A stretch of DNA of 42,252 nucleotides from an uncultured Collinsella sp. GTDB lineage: Bacteria > Actinomycetota > Coriobacteriia > Coriobacteriales > Coriobacteriaceae. Positions within the stretch are counted from its first letter, which is position 1, and the number at the start of each line of letters is the position of its first letter. A model generated the notes under the pieces. That model was given only the letters and a program-made list of their open reading frames with translations. It had not been told where the DNA came from and ran no database searches. The translations under genes and the position numbers were made by a program. Shown here piece by piece: positions 7,721 through 17,306 of this stretch. The stretch lies in the NCBI GenBank assembly GCA_902496775.1, contig CABVCF010000006.1, forward strand, positions 1 through 42,252, in the 5' to 3' direction.

Positions 7721-9874
7721 TTACTGAACTTTGCTGGCGAACTCGAGGTATTGCATGCGCTGCAGCTTGTCGATCGTCGAGGCGTATGGGCTGTCTTCAG
7801 ATTCCAAGTCGTAGCGCAGCCCGTCGGCACCAAGGTAGCCGGCGACATTGATGGTGGGCACATCTGACCTTGTTGCAAGCAGAGCCTTTTGATAGTCGGT
7901 GAGCGGGGCGCCGATCTTATTAAGGGTAATGGCTGCAATCTCGTTTGCCCCGACGGTGTCGTAGACGTTGAGCTCGGCATTGCCGGCGATTTCATAGTTA
8001 GCCCAGACAAAATATGTCGACTGATAGATACGGAAAGCGTGGCTTGCCGTATCTTCCTGAGGGTACAGCTCGTCGTTGAGAGTCGTTGCGGCGCTCGGCT
8101 GATGGTCGCCAAAAAAGACAAGGACAACCGGTCTGCCGATATTGCGGAGCTCGTTGATAAAGTACTCGAGGTCCCGGTCGGATGCGTTGATGCAGGTTAG
8201 ATAGGTGTTGAGCGCGCTATTGGCACCCTCGCTGGCTCCCTCGACCCAATAGTTTGTCAGCTCCTCGGCGGGAACGGTGCCATAGTCGTAGCCGCCGTGA
8301 TTTTGCATCGTGACGTCAAAGATGAACTGCGGCGCTTCGTCGGTTCTAAGCAGGTCGAGTATCTTGTCGTAGGTGGCGTAGTCGCATACGCCGGCATGGT
8401 AACAGGGCGCACCTTCGAAATCGCCGATTGAAAGAAAGTCTCCAAAGCCCAGCTGCTGATAGATTTTATCTCGATGGTAGTTGACGGGGTTTTGCGGGTG
8501 CATAGCGGTAGCGGTATACCCAAGCTCTTTAAGGTCCTTTGCCAGGCTGTTGACGCCATTCATCTGATACAGCTGATAGGGGATCTTGCCTAATCCGACA
8601 AAGGCCGTTGTCGCTCCGGTCAAAAATTCGAATTCGGAGTTTGCCGTTCCGCCACCGGTGACCGAAGCGAGCATGGTGCCGCGAACAAGTGTGTCGGGAA
8701 GCGAGTTGTAGAATGCGGGGCCGGTGTACCCGGCCGCCTGGAGCTGCTCAAAGCACGAAAGGTCGCTAAAACTCTCGTTCATGACGGCAACAATCGTCGG
8801 CTTGATTTCATTGAACTGGGCAACGGCAGCCGCGCGCTGCTCGCTCGAGCCATACGTGCTGTCGTAGGCGGCGGCGAGCTCCTGCTCGATGCTCTGCGCC
8901 TCATCGGGCGTATAGTCTTCGGGCTTCTCAATGGGCAACTCGTTGACCATTTCGGTGAACGAAGTGATAAAACCCTGAGACGCATACGTGGTGATGGGCT
9001 GCCAACGGTCAAATCCAAAATTCAGCGCCTGCTCCAAGTCGATGCTGGAAAAGCCCGAGAGCCCCACAACGGTCACTAGCAGAAAAGCGCAGAGGTTAGC
9101 GGCGATTGCGGGGAAGATATGGGTGGGCGTACGGAGCTTTCTCGGTCGGATAAGCGAAAGAAGCCCTAGGGAAATCTCCAGCAGGGCTAGAGAGGTTACG
9201 ATTCCGGCGGTAAAGGTAAACTCGTATCCCTCGCTCACTTCCATTGCGGTGCCAAGGGCCAAGATATCGCTTGGCAGGATGGCCTCGCCTTTAAACGTTA
9301 TGACGAAGTGCTCGGCAATGCCAAGGATGCAACAGGCGACGGGCACGAGGGCCATGACGCCTCCATGACGCTGTCCCAGCAAATAAAGGGAGAGCAGAAC
9401 CGTCGCGAGCAGCCCGACGGAAAACCCGAATGAGTTGGCGGGAATGCGATAGAACGTTTCGTTACAGGCAATTTCGAGTGAAACGAACGAGAGCGCTGAA
9501 ACAGCGGCGATGACAAGGATGTCACGGCAAATACAGGCAACCGTTCCCGTCGCAAGATCGGTTTGGTCGATAAGTCCCGAAACCAAGGGTTCGACAAGAA
9601 GTATGACGGCGGCAGCACCGAGCGCCGAATAAGAAAGGACCCATAGGGAACTGTCCTCATTTACGAGCAATTGATTCGTAATCCATGCAGCTACCATGCC
9701 GAGCGGGATGAGGAGCGTCGCGCACCAAAAGACGCGGGCAATGGGCGGCTTTTCATTGTGTTTGATTGAAAAATACACGCGCACGACGACGGTGGCCACG
9801 ATAAGGACGGCGATGAATATGGGCAGATTGGCCATGTCACTCGAAGTGATTTCAAGGGGGATATCTTCGGTCAT
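7721..9874 (-). CDS. LTA synthase-like membrane sulfatase / phosphoglycerol transferase
   Basis: A 717-residue enzyme of the LtaS/MdoB/OpgB group, predicted to move glycerol-phosphate onto a lipid-linked or glycan acceptor outside the membrane. Several transmembrane segments fill residues 15-275. The C-terminal sulfatase-fold domain keeps the metal-ligand Glu in MNESFS (Glu367), the probable nucleophile Thr410 in GGGTANSEFEFLTG, MQNHGGYD, and the metal-binding FFGDHQP (Asp590, His591). LtaS family knowledge says the nucleophile is a Thr in a K/G-T-S/A-D/N-S-E-F context, which fits here. The N-terminal membrane part is longer than the five segments of LtaS. Start ATG 9874 follows AGAGGAAC. It is divergent from uvrA. 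Whether it makes true lipoteichoic acid is uncertain. Confidence 0.85.
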   Translation of the reverse strand: MTEDIPLEITSSDMANLPIFIAVLIVATVVVRVYFSIKHNEKPPIARVFWCATLLIPLGMVAAWITNQLLVNEDSSLWVLSYSALGAAAVILLVEPLVSGLIDQTDLATGTVACICRDILVIAAVSALSFVSLEIACNETFYRIPANSFGFSVGLLATVLLSLYLLGQRHGGVMALVPVACCILGIAEHFVITFKGEAILPSDILALGTAMEVSEGYEFTFTAGIVTSLALLEISLGLLSLIRPRKLRTPTHIFPAIAANLCAFLLVTVVGLSGFSSIDLEQALNFGFDRWQPITTYASQGFITSFTEMVNELPIEKPEDYTPDEAQSIEQELAAAYDSTYGSSEQRAAAVAQFNEIKPTIVAVMNESFSDLSCFEQLQAAGYTGPAFYNSLPDTLVRGTMLASVTGGGTANSEFEFLTGATTAFVGLGKIPYQLYQMNGVNSLAKDLKELGYTATAMHPQNPVNYHRDKIYQQLGFGDFLSIGDFEGAPCYHAGVCDYATYDKILDLLRTDEAPQFIFDVTMQNHGGYDYGTVPAEELTNYWVEGASEGANSALNTYLTCINASDRDLEYFINELRNIGRPVVLVFFGDHQPSAATTLNDELYPQEDTASHAFRIYQSTYFVWANYEIAGNAELNVYDTVGANEIAAITLNKIGAPLTDYQKALLATRSDVPTINVAGYLGADGLRYDLESEDSPYASTIDKLQRMQYLEFASKVQ

Positions 9875-9993
9875 GGACGTTCCTCTGTTACAGCAAATTA
9901 AGTTCAGTTATTAGATTACTGTAACCTTTCCACGGCATTTCGAGAAACAAAGCACCCGATACGCAAAGCTAAAGGTCTGCGAATCTTGTATTA

Positions 9994-10007
9994 CGAACAT
10001 CTGTGCG
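9994..10007 (+). promoter_or_regulatory. LexA-like SOS box upstream of uvrA
   Basis: The sequence CGAAC-ATCT-GTGCG matches the Gram-positive/actinobacterial LexA consensus CGAAC-N4-GTTCG with one mismatch. It lies 62 nt before the uvrA start in the 194-nt region between the divergent uvrA and sulfatase genes, so it is well placed to control uvrA. Confidence 0.6.
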
Positions 10008-10068
10008 CGTAGAGTGCGCTAAACTCATCGGCAGTATGATTCGATGCAATAGGAGGCAAGGAGCTTCC

Positions 10069-12948
10069 ATGTCTGATTCTTCTATCGTTATTCGCGGCGC
10101 TCGTGAGCACAACCTCCGTGATATCGATGTTTCCATTCCGCGTGACCAACTCGTGGTCATTACCGGTCTTTCTGGCTCGGGCAAGAGCTCGCTGGCATTT
10201 GACACTATCTATGCCGAGGGCCAGCGTCGATACGTCGAGAGCCTTTCGAGCTATGCGCGCCAGTTCTTGGGCCAGATGGACAAACCCGACTTGGATTCAA
10301 TCGACGGCCTTTCGCCGGCGGTGTCGATTGACCAAAAGACGACGTCTAAAAACCCTCGCTCGACGGTTGGCACCGTAACCGAGATTTATGACTATCTGCG
10401 CCTGCTGTTCGCTCGTGTGGGCACCCCGCACTGTCCCGAATGCGGCCGCGTCATTGAGCGCCAGACGACCGACCAGGTTGCCGACAAGGTCTTGGCGGCG
10501 GGGGAGGGCCGCCGCGCGTTTGTGCTGGCACCGGTGGTGCGCGGGCGAAAAGGCGAGTACACCAAACTGTTTGAGGACCTTCGCGCCGAGGGCTTTAGCC
10601 GCGTGCGCGTTGACGGCGAAGTGCGCTCGCTCGACGACCCGATCGATCTGGACAAAAAGTTCAAGCACGATATCGAGGTCGTAGTCGACCGCATCGTGAT
10701 TCGCGAGAACTCGCTGGGCCGTATTGCCGAGTCCGTTGAACAAGCGACTGCGCTGGCGCACGGCAATGTGAACGTATACTTGCTGCCCGACCGCGACGCT
10801 CCCGAGGGGACCGAAGGCGAGTTGCTGGAGTATTCGCTGGCGTTAGCGTGCCCGGAGCATGGACACTCCATCGATGACCTGCAGCCGCGTGATTTCTCGT
10901 TCAACGCGCCCTATGGCGCGTGCCCCGAGTGCGATGGCCTGGGCTTTAAGAAGACGGTCGATGCCGAGGCCCTAATCGAAGACCCCTCGAAGTCCATTGC
11001 CGACGGAGTCTTTGGTAGCCTGTTTGGCAATTCGAACTACTATCCGCAGATTTTTGCTGCGGTCTGCAAACACTTTAAGGTGAGCGCCGATACGCCGTGG
11101 GAGGACTTGCCCCCTCGCGTGCGTCGTGCATTCTTGGATGGCCTGGGCGATACGAAGATCTCGGTCGACTACCAAAAGCTCGACGGACGTCGCAGCCAGT
11201 GGGATACCAAGTTTTCGGGCGTTCGCAACATCCTGTACGAACGCTATACCGAGACGACGAACGAGAACACCAAGACGCGCCTGGAGAAGTACATTCGCGA
11301 GGAACCGTGCTCGAGCTGCCACGGCGCTCGTTTGCGCCCTGAGATGCTCGCCGTCACCGTGGGCGGCAAGTCCATTTACGAGGTCTGCTGCCTGTCGTGC
11401 CGCGAGTCGCTCGAGTTTTTTGAGGGCCTGGAACTCACCGAGCGCCAACAGTTTATCGGCGGCCGTATCGTCAAGGAAATTCTGGAGCGCCTGCGTTTTC
11501 TGGTCGATGTTGGACTCGACTATCTGACACTCGATCGCGCCTCGGCGACGCTTTCCGGTGGCGAGGCACAGCGTATTCGCTTGGCAACGCAGATCGGCGC
11601 GGGTCTCATGGGCGTGCTCTATATTCTGGACGAGCCCTCGATCGGTCTTCATCAGCGTGACAACGAGCGCCTGATCAAGACGCTCGAGCGCCTGCGCGAT
11701 ATCGGCAATACCGTTATCGTTGTCGAACACGACGAGGATACAATCCGTGCCGCCGACTACGTGATCGACATGGGGCCCGGCGCCGGTGTCAACGGCGGAC
11801 ACGTAGTCGCGGCGGGAACGCCTGCTGATATCATGGCGTGTCCTGAGTCGATGACGGGCGCTTATCTGACCGGCAAACGAATGATTCGGGTGCCTGATGA
11901 ACGGCGCAAGCCCGGTCGCGGCTGCCTTAAAATTACGGGCGCTCGAGCCAACAACCTCAAAAACGTTACCGCCAAGATCGAGTTTGGTACGCTTACGGTT
12001 GTTACCGGCGTGTCGGGATCGGGCAAGAGCTCCCTGGTTACCGACACCATTGCGCCTGCCCTTACGAATGCTATTCACCGTTCGACGCGCCCTGTGGGTC
12101 CGTATAAAAAAATCGAGGGCATCGAGTGTATCGATAAGGTTATTGATATCGACCAGTCGCCGATTGGCCGCACGCCGCGTTCCAACCCTGCTACCTATAT
12201 CGGCCTGTGGGATGATCTTCGCGCGCTGTTTGCGAGTACGCCGGAGTCGAAGGCGCGCGGCTACTCGCCGGGTCGTTTCTCCTTTAATGTGAGTGGCGGG
12301 CGCTGTGAGGCGTGCAAGGGCGACGGGCAGATCAAGATCGAGATGCACTTCCTTCCCGATATCTACGTTCCCTGCGAAGTTTGCGGCGGTAAACGCTACA
12401 ACCGCGAGACACTCGAGGTCACCTACCGTGGCAAGACCATCTCGGACGTGCTCGACATGAGCGTCACCGAGGCGCTGGCCTTCTTTGGGAATATCCCGCA
12501 GATTAAGCGCAAGCTCCAGACGCTGTACGATGTAGGCTTAGGCTACGTGAGCCTGGGCCAGCCCGCCACGACGCTCTCGGGCGGCGAGGCGCAGCGTGTG
12601 AAGCTCGCCAAGGAGCTTCATCGACGCCAGACGGGCAAGACGTTCTATATTTTGGACGAGCCGACGACCGGTCTTCATTTTGAGGACGTCCGCCAGCTGC
12701 TCGATGTGCTGCAGCGCTTGGTCGATGCGGGCAACACGGTGCTGGTGATTGAGCACAACCTTGATGTCATCAAGGTTGCCGACCGCCTGATCGATATGGG
12801 TCCCGAGGGCGGTAACGGCGGCGGAACCGTCGTGGTTTCGGGCACACCGGAGCAGGTTGCGGACTGTCCGCAGAGTTATACGGGCAAGTTTTTGGCGCCG
12901 TTGCTCAGGCGTGACCGGGAGCGTCAGGCTCAACTTGATGCTCAATAA
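10069..12948 (+). CDS. uvrA: Excinuclease ABC subunit A
   Basis: Damage-recognition ATPase of nucleotide excision repair with two ABC modules. The 959-residue protein has Walker A motifs GLSGSGKSS and GVSGSGKSS, two LSGGEAQR signature motifs, and the zinc-module region ending YGACPECDGLG. The first half of that zinc site reads CPEHG, so a His stands where enterobacterial UvrA has Cys. The C-terminal zinc module is conventional (CEACKGDGQIKIEM...CEVCGGKRYN). The start is ATG 10069 with AGGAGG/AAGGAG just upstream; a longer in-frame extension to 10003 would run through the LexA-like box and is rejected. A terminator-like hairpin follows at 12969-12999. Confidence 0.98.
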   Translation: MSDSSIVIRGAREHNLRDIDVSIPRDQLVVITGLSGSGKSSLAFDTIYAEGQRRYVESLSSYARQFLGQMDKPDLDSIDGLSPAVSIDQKTTSKNPRSTVGTVTEIYDYLRLLFARVGTPHCPECGRVIERQTTDQVADKVLAAGEGRRAFVLAPVVRGRKGEYTKLFEDLRAEGFSRVRVDGEVRSLDDPIDLDKKFKHDIEVVVDRIVIRENSLGRIAESVEQATALAHGNVNVYLLPDRDAPEGTEGELLEYSLALACPEHGHSIDDLQPRDFSFNAPYGACPECDGLGFKKTVDAEALIEDPSKSIADGVFGSLFGNSNYYPQIFAAVCKHFKVSADTPWEDLPPRVRRAFLDGLGDTKISVDYQKLDGRRSQWDTKFSGVRNILYERYTETTNENTKTRLEKYIREEPCSSCHGARLRPEMLAVTVGGKSIYEVCCLSCRESLEFFEGLELTERQQFIGGRIVKEILERLRFLVDVGLDYLTLDRASATLSGGEAQRIRLATQIGAGLMGVLYILDEPSIGLHQRDNERLIKTLERLRDIGNTVIVVEHDEDTIRAADYVIDMGPGAGVNGGHVVAAGTPADIMACPESMTGAYLTGKRMIRVPDERRKPGRGCLKITGARANNLKNVTAKIEFGTLTVVTGVSGSGKSSLVTDTIAPALTNAIHRSTRPVGPYKKIEGIECIDKVIDIDQSPIGRTPRSNPATYIGLWDDLRALFASTPESKARGYSPGRFSFNVSGGRCEACKGDGQIKIEMHFLPDIYVPCEVCGGKRYNRETLEVTYRGKTISDVLDMSVTEALAFFGNIPQIKRKLQTLYDVGLGYVSLGQPATTLSGGEAQRVKLAKELHRRQTGKTFYILDEPTTGLHFEDVRQLLDVLQRLVDAGNTVLVIEHNLDVIKVADRLIDMGPEGGNGGGTVVVSGTPEQVADCPQSYTGKFLAPLLRRDRERQAQLDAQ

Positions 12949-12968
12949 ATAGGCGATTCAGTTTATGG

Positions 12969-13001
12969 GCGCCATCGACTCCTTGTGATTCGATGGCGCT
13001 T
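12969..13001 (+). terminator. Terminator-like hairpin after uvrA
   Basis: A perfect 10-bp stem (12969-12978 GCGCCATCGA with 12990-12999) has an 11-nt loop, followed only by TTGCTG. The stem is strong but the U-tract poor, so termination efficiency is uncertain. Confidence 0.6.
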
Positions 13002-13013
13002 GCTGTGCCGAAG

Positions 13014-13043
13014 TGACGTATGCAGCCGAATTGGACATATACT
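13014..13043 (+). promoter_or_regulatory. Candidate promoter of ybaK-murJ-uvrC
   Basis: TGACGT (13014-13019) and TATACT (13038-13043) are separated by 18 bp and sit 38 nt before the ybaK start, downstream of the uvrA hairpin. This is a plausible vegetative promoter found by eye. Confidence 0.4.
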
Positions 13044-13080
13044 TAATCCTTGCGTCCGAATGCGAGGGAAAGGATATGTC

Positions 13081-13581
13081 ATGGCAAAGGCTGTAAAGAC
13101 GCCAAAAACCAATGCGATGCGCGAGCTGGAAAGTGCCGGCATTTCCTATGTTCTACATACGTACGAAGACGATGGTGATGAGTCGGTGGGCCTGGGGGTC
13201 GCGATTTCGGAGCAGCTTGGCGAGGAGCCCGGTCAAGGATTTAAGACTTTGGTCTGCGTGACGCCGTCCAACGACTATGTCGTGTGCTGCATCCCTGTTG
13301 CCGACGAGCTCGATCTAAAGTCCGCCGCGCGTGCCGCGGGGGAGAAGTCCTTGGCCATGATGCATGTGAAGGATTTGCTTGCGGCGACTGGCTACGTTCG
13401 CGGCGGCTGCAGCCCGGTCGGTATGAAAAAACGCTACCGGACGCTCATTGATGAGACGTGTGTCCTTTGGGATACCATTTTTATTTCGGGAGGCAAGCGT
13501 GGTTATCAGCTCGAGCTTGCACCCGATGATTTAATTGCATTTTGCGGGGCGACGGTTGCCGCGATTACGAGAGAGGACTGA
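13081..13581 (+). CDS. ybaK: YbaK/EbsC-type Cys-tRNA(Pro) deacylase
   Basis: A 166-residue trans-editing protein that hydrolyses Cys-tRNA(Pro) formed by mischarging prolyl-tRNA synthetase. The YbaK fold is recognisable from the N-terminal TPKTNAMRELESAGI segment, KTLVC in the core strand, VKDLLAATGYVRGGCSPVGMKK (the conserved G-x-x-x-P loop) and the C-terminal ISGGKRGYQLELAPDDL. I take ATG 13081, preceded by GGGAAAGGAT, over an in-frame upstream start that would cross the promoter. It lies 3 nt before murJ, in an operon ybaK-murJ-uvrC. The link to cell-wall and repair genes is positional only. Confidence 0.92.
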   Translation: MAKAVKTPKTNAMRELESAGISYVLHTYEDDGDESVGLGVAISEQLGEEPGQGFKTLVCVTPSNDYVVCCIPVADELDLKSAARAAGEKSLAMMHVKDLLAATGYVRGGCSPVGMKKRYRTLIDETCVLWDTIFISGGKRGYQLELAPDDLIAFCGATVAAITRED

Positions 13582-13584
13582 GCG

Positions 13585-15267
13585 ATGCCGCAGGAAGAAT
13601 TGAAGCGCGGAGCTCATTTTGCAAAAGAATCTGCGCCTCAGACACCCTCATCCGAAGCTTCTTCGTCGCGAGATGACACTGACGACATGGGCTCGTCGGA
13701 CTACTCCACGGTTGGTCGTTCCGCCGGGCTTATGACCATCCTGACTATCGTGTCTCGCGTCACCGGTTTTATCCGCACGTGGGCAATGGCGGCCGCTATC
13801 GGCATGTCGCTACTCTCGTCCTCCTATCAGGTCGCCAACAACCTGCCCAATATGCTCTACGAACTCGTGATGGGTGGCATGCTCGTGACGGCGTTTTTGC
13901 CCGTGTACATGGGCGTGAGGCGTGAGCAGGGTCGCGAGGCCTCGAACGAGTACGTGGGCAACCTGCTCGGCATTCTGCTTTTGGTGCTGGGTGGCATTTC
14001 GTTGCTGGGGACCGTGTTCGCCCCGGGCTTTATCTGGACGCAATCGTTCCTTTCGGGTGACGGCGGCAGCATGGATACCGCTGCGTTCATGTTCCGTTTC
14101 TTTGCCATCCAGATTCTGTTTTATGGTTTGGGCTCGGTGTTCTCGGGCGTTCTCAACGCACACCGCGACTACTTCTGGTCGACGTTTGCCCCGGTCCTCA
14201 ACAATGTGATCGTCATTGCGAGCTTTATGGGTTTTGCGCCCGTGTCCGCACAGTTTGGCGAACGTGCCGGCATCATCTTGATTGCGGCCGGTACGACCCT
14301 CGGTGTCTTTGTTCAGATGGCATGTCAGATCCCCGCGCTTGGCAAGCACGGCGTGCATCCCCATATCCATATCGACTTTAAGGACCCCGCACTGCGTCAG
14401 ACGATTGCGCTCGGTATCCCGACGCTGCTCGCCACGGTGTGCATGTTTGTCTCGACTTCTATCACCAACGCTGCCGCGCTGGTGGTCCAGCCCGAGACTG
14501 GCCCTTCCGTCATCGCCTATGCGCGCCTGTGGTACACGCTGCCCTACGCGCTGATTGCCGCCTCGCTTTCGACGGCGCTCTATACCGAGCTCTCTCACGA
14601 CGCACAGGAGAAGGATTACGACAGCGTTCGCACGGGCATTTCGCGTGGCGTCGCCCAGATGCTGTTCTTCCTGATTCCGTTCGCGCTGTACCTGATTGTC
14701 TTCGCGCGTCCGCTCAACATGATTTACTGTGCCGGCAAGTTTGATGAGTCCGGCGTGGCGCTGGTGTCCGAGTTCCTTGTCTACCTGGCGTTCTCGCTGC
14801 CGCTCTACGGCGTGGTCGTATTGATGCAGAAGAGCTTCTCTGCCTTGCTCGACATGAAGCCCTATAGCCGCTATTGCCTGTATTCCGCCATCGGCCAGGC
14901 CGGCTCGGTTCTGCTGTTTGGCGTTGTGCTGGGCTTCGGTATGCCGGCAATCGCGCTTTCGTATGTCGTCGACTACGTGATCTTGGTCGGATGTTCGCTA
15001 TGGTGGCTGCGTCGTCGTCTGCGTGGCCTTCAGGTCAAATCTATCCTGCATGGCGGTTTCTTTGGCCTTTTGCTCGGTGGCCTGGGTGCTGCCGCAGGCG
15101 CCGGCGTCATGTGGGCGCTTGAGCACTTTGTCGGGGCACTTGGCGGCTCGATTCTGATTACTCTTGGCTACGTTTGCGTTGCGGGTGTCGTCTCGCTTGC
15201 TGTTACCTTTGGCCTTGCCGTCGTCCTTAAGATGCCCGAGGTCTCGGCGCTGCTTCGTCGCAAGTAG
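13585..15267 (+). CDS. murJ: Lipid II flippase MurJ (MviN family)
   Basis: A polytopic membrane protein of the MOP superfamily that flips lipid II to the outer face for peptidoglycan synthesis. The 560-residue protein has about 14 hydrophobic segments and the family's early motif (TIVSRVTGFIRTWAMA) plus the NLPNMLYELVMGGMLVTAFLPVY region. The first 45 residues are hydrophilic and Ser/Asp-rich, longer than the short N-terminus of E. coli MurJ; a start closer to the first membrane segment at Met (GLMTIL) is possible but has no better ribosome binding site. It begins 3 nt after ybaK and its TAG is directly followed by the GTG of uvrC, so all three are co-translated. Confidence 0.93.
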   Translation: MPQEELKRGAHFAKESAPQTPSSEASSSRDDTDDMGSSDYSTVGRSAGLMTILTIVSRVTGFIRTWAMAAAIGMSLLSSSYQVANNLPNMLYELVMGGMLVTAFLPVYMGVRREQGREASNEYVGNLLGILLLVLGGISLLGTVFAPGFIWTQSFLSGDGGSMDTAAFMFRFFAIQILFYGLGSVFSGVLNAHRDYFWSTFAPVLNNVIVIASFMGFAPVSAQFGERAGIILIAAGTTLGVFVQMACQIPALGKHGVHPHIHIDFKDPALRQTIALGIPTLLATVCMFVSTSITNAAALVVQPETGPSVIAYARLWYTLPYALIAASLSTALYTELSHDAQEKDYDSVRTGISRGVAQMLFFLIPFALYLIVFARPLNMIYCAGKFDESGVALVSEFLVYLAFSLPLYGVVVLMQKSFSALLDMKPYSRYCLYSAIGQAGSVLLFGVVLGFGMPAIALSYVVDYVILVGCSLWWLRRRLRGLQVKSILHGGFFGLLLGGLGAAAGAGVMWALEHFVGALGGSILITLGYVCVAGVVSLAVTFGLAVVLKMPEVSALLRRK

Positions 15268-17214
15268 GTGCGTGTGGCCGGTCACGACAACATTCCAACA
15301 CTCGCCGAGCAGGTTTCGCGCGTTCCCACGCAGCCCGGATGTTACCTTTGGAAGGATGCCAAGGGCGATGTCATCTACGTTGGCAAGGCAAAAAACCTGC
15401 GTTCCCGTATGCGCCAGTACGTGACACTGCAGGATGAGCGTCAAAAGATCCCGCTGATGATGCAGCTGGTGGCGAGCTTTGACTATATCGTGGTGGAGAC
15501 CGAGCACGAGGCGTTGGTGCTCGAGCGCAATTTGATTGGTCAGTACCATCCGTACTTTAACGTCGACCTCAAGGATGACAAGAGCTACCCCTTTATCGCC
15601 ATTACAAAGGGCGACCTGTATCCCGCTATCAAATATACGCGTGAGCGCCATAAGCCGGGAACGCGTTATTTTGGTCCCTATACTGACAGCCGCGCGGCGC
15701 GTGAGACCATTGACACGCTGCGCAAGGTGATCCCGATCTGCTCGGCTTCTTGTGCGGAGTGGCGTCGTTGTCGTCGTATCGTCGAGTCCCACAAGGGCGA
15801 GGAAGACATCGTCAATATGATTTGCGCGCAAAACGGGCGCCCCTGCTTTGACTACCATGTCGGGCGCGGCCCGGGTGCGTGTGTCGGCGCGATTTCTCCG
15901 GCAGACTATGCCAAGAACGTCAAGCGCGTCGAGCGCTTTTTGTCGGGCCATCGCAAGGATGTCGTCGATGAGCTGACCTCCGAGATGACGGATGCCGCCG
16001 AGGCGCTCGACTTTGAGCGCGCGGCACGCGTCAAACGTCGTTTGGAGGTCATCAGGGGTCTGGACGACCGTCAACAAGTCGTTTTTCCCTCCAGTGTCGA
16101 TATCGATGTCATCGGTTTCTATCGCGAGGAGACCATCTCCGCCGCTTGCGTCTTTGTCGTGCGTGAGGGTCGAACGGTTCGAACCTGCGAGTTTATTCTC
16201 GACAAGGGTCTTGATGTTGACGAGAAAGAGCTCCAGTCGGGCTTTCTTAAGCGCTATTACGACGAGACGGCTGATATTCCAGCTGAGATAAACCTCTCTG
16301 TCGAGCTTGAGGATGCAGAGGCGCTGGGGGAGTGGCTTGCAGGCAAGCGCGAGCGTTCCTGCCATCTCCATAGGCCGCAGCGTGGCGAAAAGCACCGTTT
16401 GCTCGATATGGCATCCAAAAATGCGCGCCATGCCCTCATGCGCTACATGATGCGAACGGGGTACGCTGACGACCGCACCAATCAAGCGCTCCTGGAGCTC
16501 GAAAGCGCGCTGGCGCTGCCGGCGCCGCCGATGCGTATCGAGTGCTTCGATATCTCGACGCTGCACGGAACCTTTACCGTCGCCTCGATGGTGGTGTTTA
16601 CCAACGGGCGCGCCGACAAGAGCCAGTACCGTCGTTTTAAAATTCAGGCCGAATTGGACGAGGCAAATGACTTCGTGTCGATGTCCGAGGTTTTGGGGCG
16701 ACGCTATGCTCCCGAGCGCATGGCCGACGAGCGCTTTGGCTCGCGCCCCGATTTGCTCGTTGTCGATGGCGGCAAGCCGCAATTGACCGCTGCGATCAAG
16801 CAACTTGAGGCTCTTGGGCTCGATATACCAGTTTGTGGCTTGGCAAAGGCCGATGAGGAGGTTTTCGTGCCTTGGGACGAGACTCCCGTCGTGCTTCCGA
16901 CCGGGTCCGCGTCGCTCTATCTAATTAAACAGGTGCGCGATGAATCGCACCGTTTTGCAATCACATTCCATCGTGAGTTGCGTGATAAAGCCATGACAGT
17001 TTCGGTACTCGATGACGTTCCAGGCGTGGGACCCACCAGAAAACGTGCCCTTATGCGCCATTTTGGCTCGATGAAGCGTTTGCGCGCGGCGAGCGAGCAA
17101 GAGATCGCGGAAGTTCGCGGCATACCTGCCGATGTTGCCAAGGCGGTCCACGAGGCGCTCGTTGCGTGGAATGCCGAGCTCGCCCAGACATCGGCCAACC
17201 GTTCCGAAAACTAA
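15268..17214 (+). CDS. uvrC: Excinuclease ABC subunit C
   Basis: Dual nuclease of nucleotide excision repair, making the 3' and 5' cuts. The 648-residue protein has an N-terminal GIY-YIG domain (PGCYLWKDAKGDVIYVGKAKNLRSR segment), a UVR domain (about residues 235-265, ALDFERAARVKRRLE), the RNase H-like nuclease with IECFDISTLHGT and VVDGGKPQL, and C-terminal helix-hairpin-helix motifs (DVPGVGPTRKRALMRHFGS). Two oddities: the cysteine region after the GIY-YIG domain is about 23 residues longer than usual with extra cysteines, and the usual GRCxxPC reads GRGPGAC. Translation starts at GTG 15268, abutting the murJ stop; GTG 15274 is an alternative. Confidence 0.96.
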   Translation: MRVAGHDNIPTLAEQVSRVPTQPGCYLWKDAKGDVIYVGKAKNLRSRMRQYVTLQDERQKIPLMMQLVASFDYIVVETEHEALVLERNLIGQYHPYFNVDLKDDKSYPFIAITKGDLYPAIKYTRERHKPGTRYFGPYTDSRAARETIDTLRKVIPICSASCAEWRRCRRIVESHKGEEDIVNMICAQNGRPCFDYHVGRGPGACVGAISPADYAKNVKRVERFLSGHRKDVVDELTSEMTDAAEALDFERAARVKRRLEVIRGLDDRQQVVFPSSVDIDVIGFYREETISAACVFVVREGRTVRTCEFILDKGLDVDEKELQSGFLKRYYDETADIPAEINLSVELEDAEALGEWLAGKRERSCHLHRPQRGEKHRLLDMASKNARHALMRYMMRTGYADDRTNQALLELESALALPAPPMRIECFDISTLHGTFTVASMVVFTNGRADKSQYRRFKIQAELDEANDFVSMSEVLGRRYAPERMADERFGSRPDLLVVDGGKPQLTAAIKQLEALGLDIPVCGLAKADEEVFVPWDETPVVLPTGSASLYLIKQVRDESHRFAITFHRELRDKAMTVSVLDDVPGVGPTRKRALMRHFGSMKRLRAASEQEIAEVRGIPADVAKAVHEALVAWNAELAQTSANRSEN

Positions 17215-17306
17215 ATGCGCTTCTAAACTACTGATATACATGATTGCGTGATTTTCAACCATTTATTTCGCCATGATTGCATGCTGGTTTCGGGTTTTAT
17301 TAACGC

